DNA from: an uncultured Pseudomonadota bacterium
GTDB lineage: Bacteria; Pseudomonadota; Gammaproteobacteria; Burkholderiales; Rhodocyclaceae
DNA length: 14,804 nt
Reading direction: 5' to 3'
Assembly: GCA_903939665.1 (NCBI GenBank)
Contig: CAJAHZ010000058.1
Span: 1 to 14,804, forward strand
The position numbers and the translations under genes are program-made. The notes below the pieces were generated by a model. The model saw only the letters and a program-made list of their open reading frames with translations. It did no database searches and was not told where the DNA came from. Shown here in pieces: positions 13,789-14,804 of this stretch. The stretch's first letter is position 1, and every line of letters begins with the position of its first letter.

Positions 13789-13874
13789 TCACGTTAGGGG
13801 TGCCACGCCGTATGGGCATGGCTGAGAGAGTCCCTTGGAACCTGTACGGGTCATGCCGTCGTAGGGAAGCGGAG
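13789..13874 (+). ncRNA. TPP riboswitch (THI element)
   Basis: The aptamer core is clear in order: AGGGGTGCC (13796-13804), a P3 arm, GGCTGAGAG (the pyrimidine-binding bulge), AGTCCCTTGGAACCTG, an ACGG/CCGT P4-P5 hairpin and CGTAGGGAAG (pyrophosphate-side closing segment). These are the hallmark conserved blocks of the thiamine pyrophosphate aptamer. It lies about 86 bases before thiC. No U-tract terminator follows, so control is probably at translation. Outer P1 pairing is weak as I can draw it, so the exact ends are approximate. Confidence 0.95.
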
Positions 13875-13939
13875 CACCACCCATCGCCCCCTTGCGCGCT
13901 TTACCGCTTTACTTGCTTGTAACCACGTAATTGCGTCAC

Positions 13940-13954
13940 CTCCCTTCGCAAGGA
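13940..13954 (+). promoter_or_regulatory. thiC ribosome site and possible sequestering hairpin
   Basis: AAGGA (13950-13954) lies six bases before the thiC ATG. CCTT (13943-13946), loop CGC and AAGG can pair to hide it, and CTCCC just upstream adds an anti-Shine-Dalgarno sequence. This suits translational repression by TPP. Sequence AAGCGG at the aptamer end (13866-13871) can pair with CCGCTT (13904-13909), offering an alternative fold. Confidence 0.4.
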
Positions 13955-13960
13955 AACACC

Positions 13961-14804
13961 ATGAACGCCAACGAAAAATTCATCGCCGCCGACGCCCACG
14001 TGGACGCTGCCGCGATCAAGCCGCTCCCCAATTCCCGCAAGATCTACGTCGAAGGCAGCCGTCCGGACATCCGTGTGCCGATGCGTGAAATCTCGCAGTC
14101 CGACACCGACACCGCCTTTGGTGGCGAAAAAAACCCGCCGATCTACGTCTATGACTGCTCCGGCCCTTACTCCGACCCGCAGGCGAAAATCGACATCCGC
14201 AACGGCCTGCCGGCGCTGCGCGCGCAGTGGATCGCCGAACGCGGCGACGTCGAAGCACTGCCCGGCCTGAGCTCCGAATTCGGCCGCAAGCGCGCCGTTG
14301 ATGCCGAACTCGACGAACTGCGCTTCCCCGGCCTGCACCGCAAACCGCTGCGCGCCAAGGCCGGCGCTAACGTGTCGCAAATGCACTACGCCCGTAAGGG
14401 CATCATCACGCCGGAGATGGAATACGTTGCCATCCGCGAAAACAACAACCGCCGCGCCTACATCGAACAACTGAAGTCCTCGGGCGAACAAGGCGAACGC
14501 TTCGCCGAAATCCTCTGCCGCCAGCACCTCGGCCACAGCTTCGGCGCTTCGATCCCGGAAGAAATCACTCCGGAATTCGTGCGCTCTGAAGTCGCCCGTG
14601 GCCGCGCCATCATCCCGAACAACATCAACCACCCGGAAAGCGAGCCGATGATCATCGGCCGCAACTTCCTGACCAAGATCAACGCCAACATCGGCAACTC
14701 GGCTTTGGGCTCGTCAATCCAGGAAGAAGTCGAGAAAATGACCTGGTCGATCCGCTGGGGCGGCGACACGGTGATGGATTTGTCGACCGGCAAAAATATT
14801 CACG
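13961..14804 (+). CDS. thiC: Phosphomethylpyrimidine synthase (ThiC), 3' end beyond window
   Basis: It converts aminoimidazole ribotide to hydroxymethylpyrimidine phosphate, using radical SAM chemistry with a 4Fe-4S cluster, for thiamine synthesis in the cytoplasm. The first 281 codons are visible, starting MNANEKFIAADAHVDAAAIK. SRKIYVEG and RPDIRVPMREI begin the ThiC-associated N-terminal domain. PPIYVYDCSGPYSDP follows, and the main domain has MHYARKGIITPEMEYVAIREN, IIPNNINHPESEPMIIGRNFL and KINANIGNSA. The iron-sulfur CxxCxxxxC motif lies in the unseen C-terminus; the family is about 600-640 residues. The ATG at 13961 follows AAGGA at six bases, and the TPP riboswitch upstream confirms the function. 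No frame interruption is seen. Confidence 0.97.
   Translation, partial: MNANEKFIAADAHVDAAAIKPLPNSRKIYVEGSRPDIRVPMREISQSDTDTAFGGEKNPPIYVYDCSGPYSDPQAKIDIRNGLPALRAQWIAERGDVEALPGLSSEFGRKRAVDAELDELRFPGLHRKPLRAKAGANVSQMHYARKGIITPEMEYVAIRENNNRRAYIEQLKSSGEQGERFAEILCRQHLGHSFGASIPEEITPEFVRSEVARGRAIIPNNINHPESEPMIIGRNFLTKINANIGNSALGSSIQEEVEKMTWSIRWGGDTVMDLSTGKNIH

Noticed and set aside
13901..14632. Long 243-codon minus-strand open frame opposite thiC
   Set aside because: It is the antisense of an unmistakable thiC; high GC leaves the opposite strand open. Its residue pattern matches no family.
1..14804. CRISPR array, tRNA/rRNA, insertion sequence, integrase, toxin-antitoxin or phage genes
   Set aside because: I looked for repeated spacers, cloverleaf-like segments, transposase motifs and terminal repeats on both strands and saw none that I can support.

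Overview
The window looks like the chromosome of a Gram-negative betaproteobacterium, most likely in or near the Rhodocyclales (Dechloromonas/Azospira-like). This rests on protein character, the lipopolysaccharide (LPS) core genes, the waaA-tolC-methyltransferase neighbourhood and moderately high GC. The genus is an inference; no database was searched. Nearly all of the window is coding, and most genes are ordinary housekeeping or envelope genes.

Layout. Positions 1-2324 (minus) carry the dTDP-L-rhamnose operon rfbB-rfbD-rfbA, with overlapping genes and rfbA cut by the window edge. Divergent from it, 2428-4655 (plus) carries waaC and waaA, which add the first heptose and the Kdo residues of the LPS inner core. 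Facing waaA and overlapping its 3' end is tolC (4630-5958, minus), preceded by a Pcm-like methyltransferase (5987-6655). Upstream on the same strand is a tripartite efflux operon: tetR, a membrane fusion lipoprotein and a TriC-like RND pump (6719-11615). Its three genes are joined by ATGA overlaps. TolC, two genes further downstream, is a natural outer-membrane partner.

The 11616-12304 stretch is the least ordinary part. It holds a strong tetR promoter with a perfect 14-bp palindrome at the predicted transcription start, and an intrinsic terminator whose stem contains the tetR -35 box. It also holds a 55-codon single-span membrane protein gene with a strong ribosome site, and the C-terminal remnant of a MocR-type PLP aminotransferase/regulator.

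Positions 12322-13533 (minus) encode an exported alpha-carbonic anhydrase with an extra N-terminal domain resembling the surface-adhesin E family. Its usual N-terminal His-Trp motif is missing. The right end holds a TPP riboswitch (about 13789-13874) and the start of thiC (13961 to the edge), controlling thiamine pyrimidine synthesis. An 8-C tract lies in the spacer of the proposed thiC promoter.

I see no CRISPR array, tRNA, rRNA, insertion sequence, integrase or toxin/defence system. I do not think the window holds a wholly new system. The best leads are the compact terminator/promoter/operator module with its small membrane gene, the Pcm-like protein lacking the catalytic serine, and the fused carbonic anhydrase.
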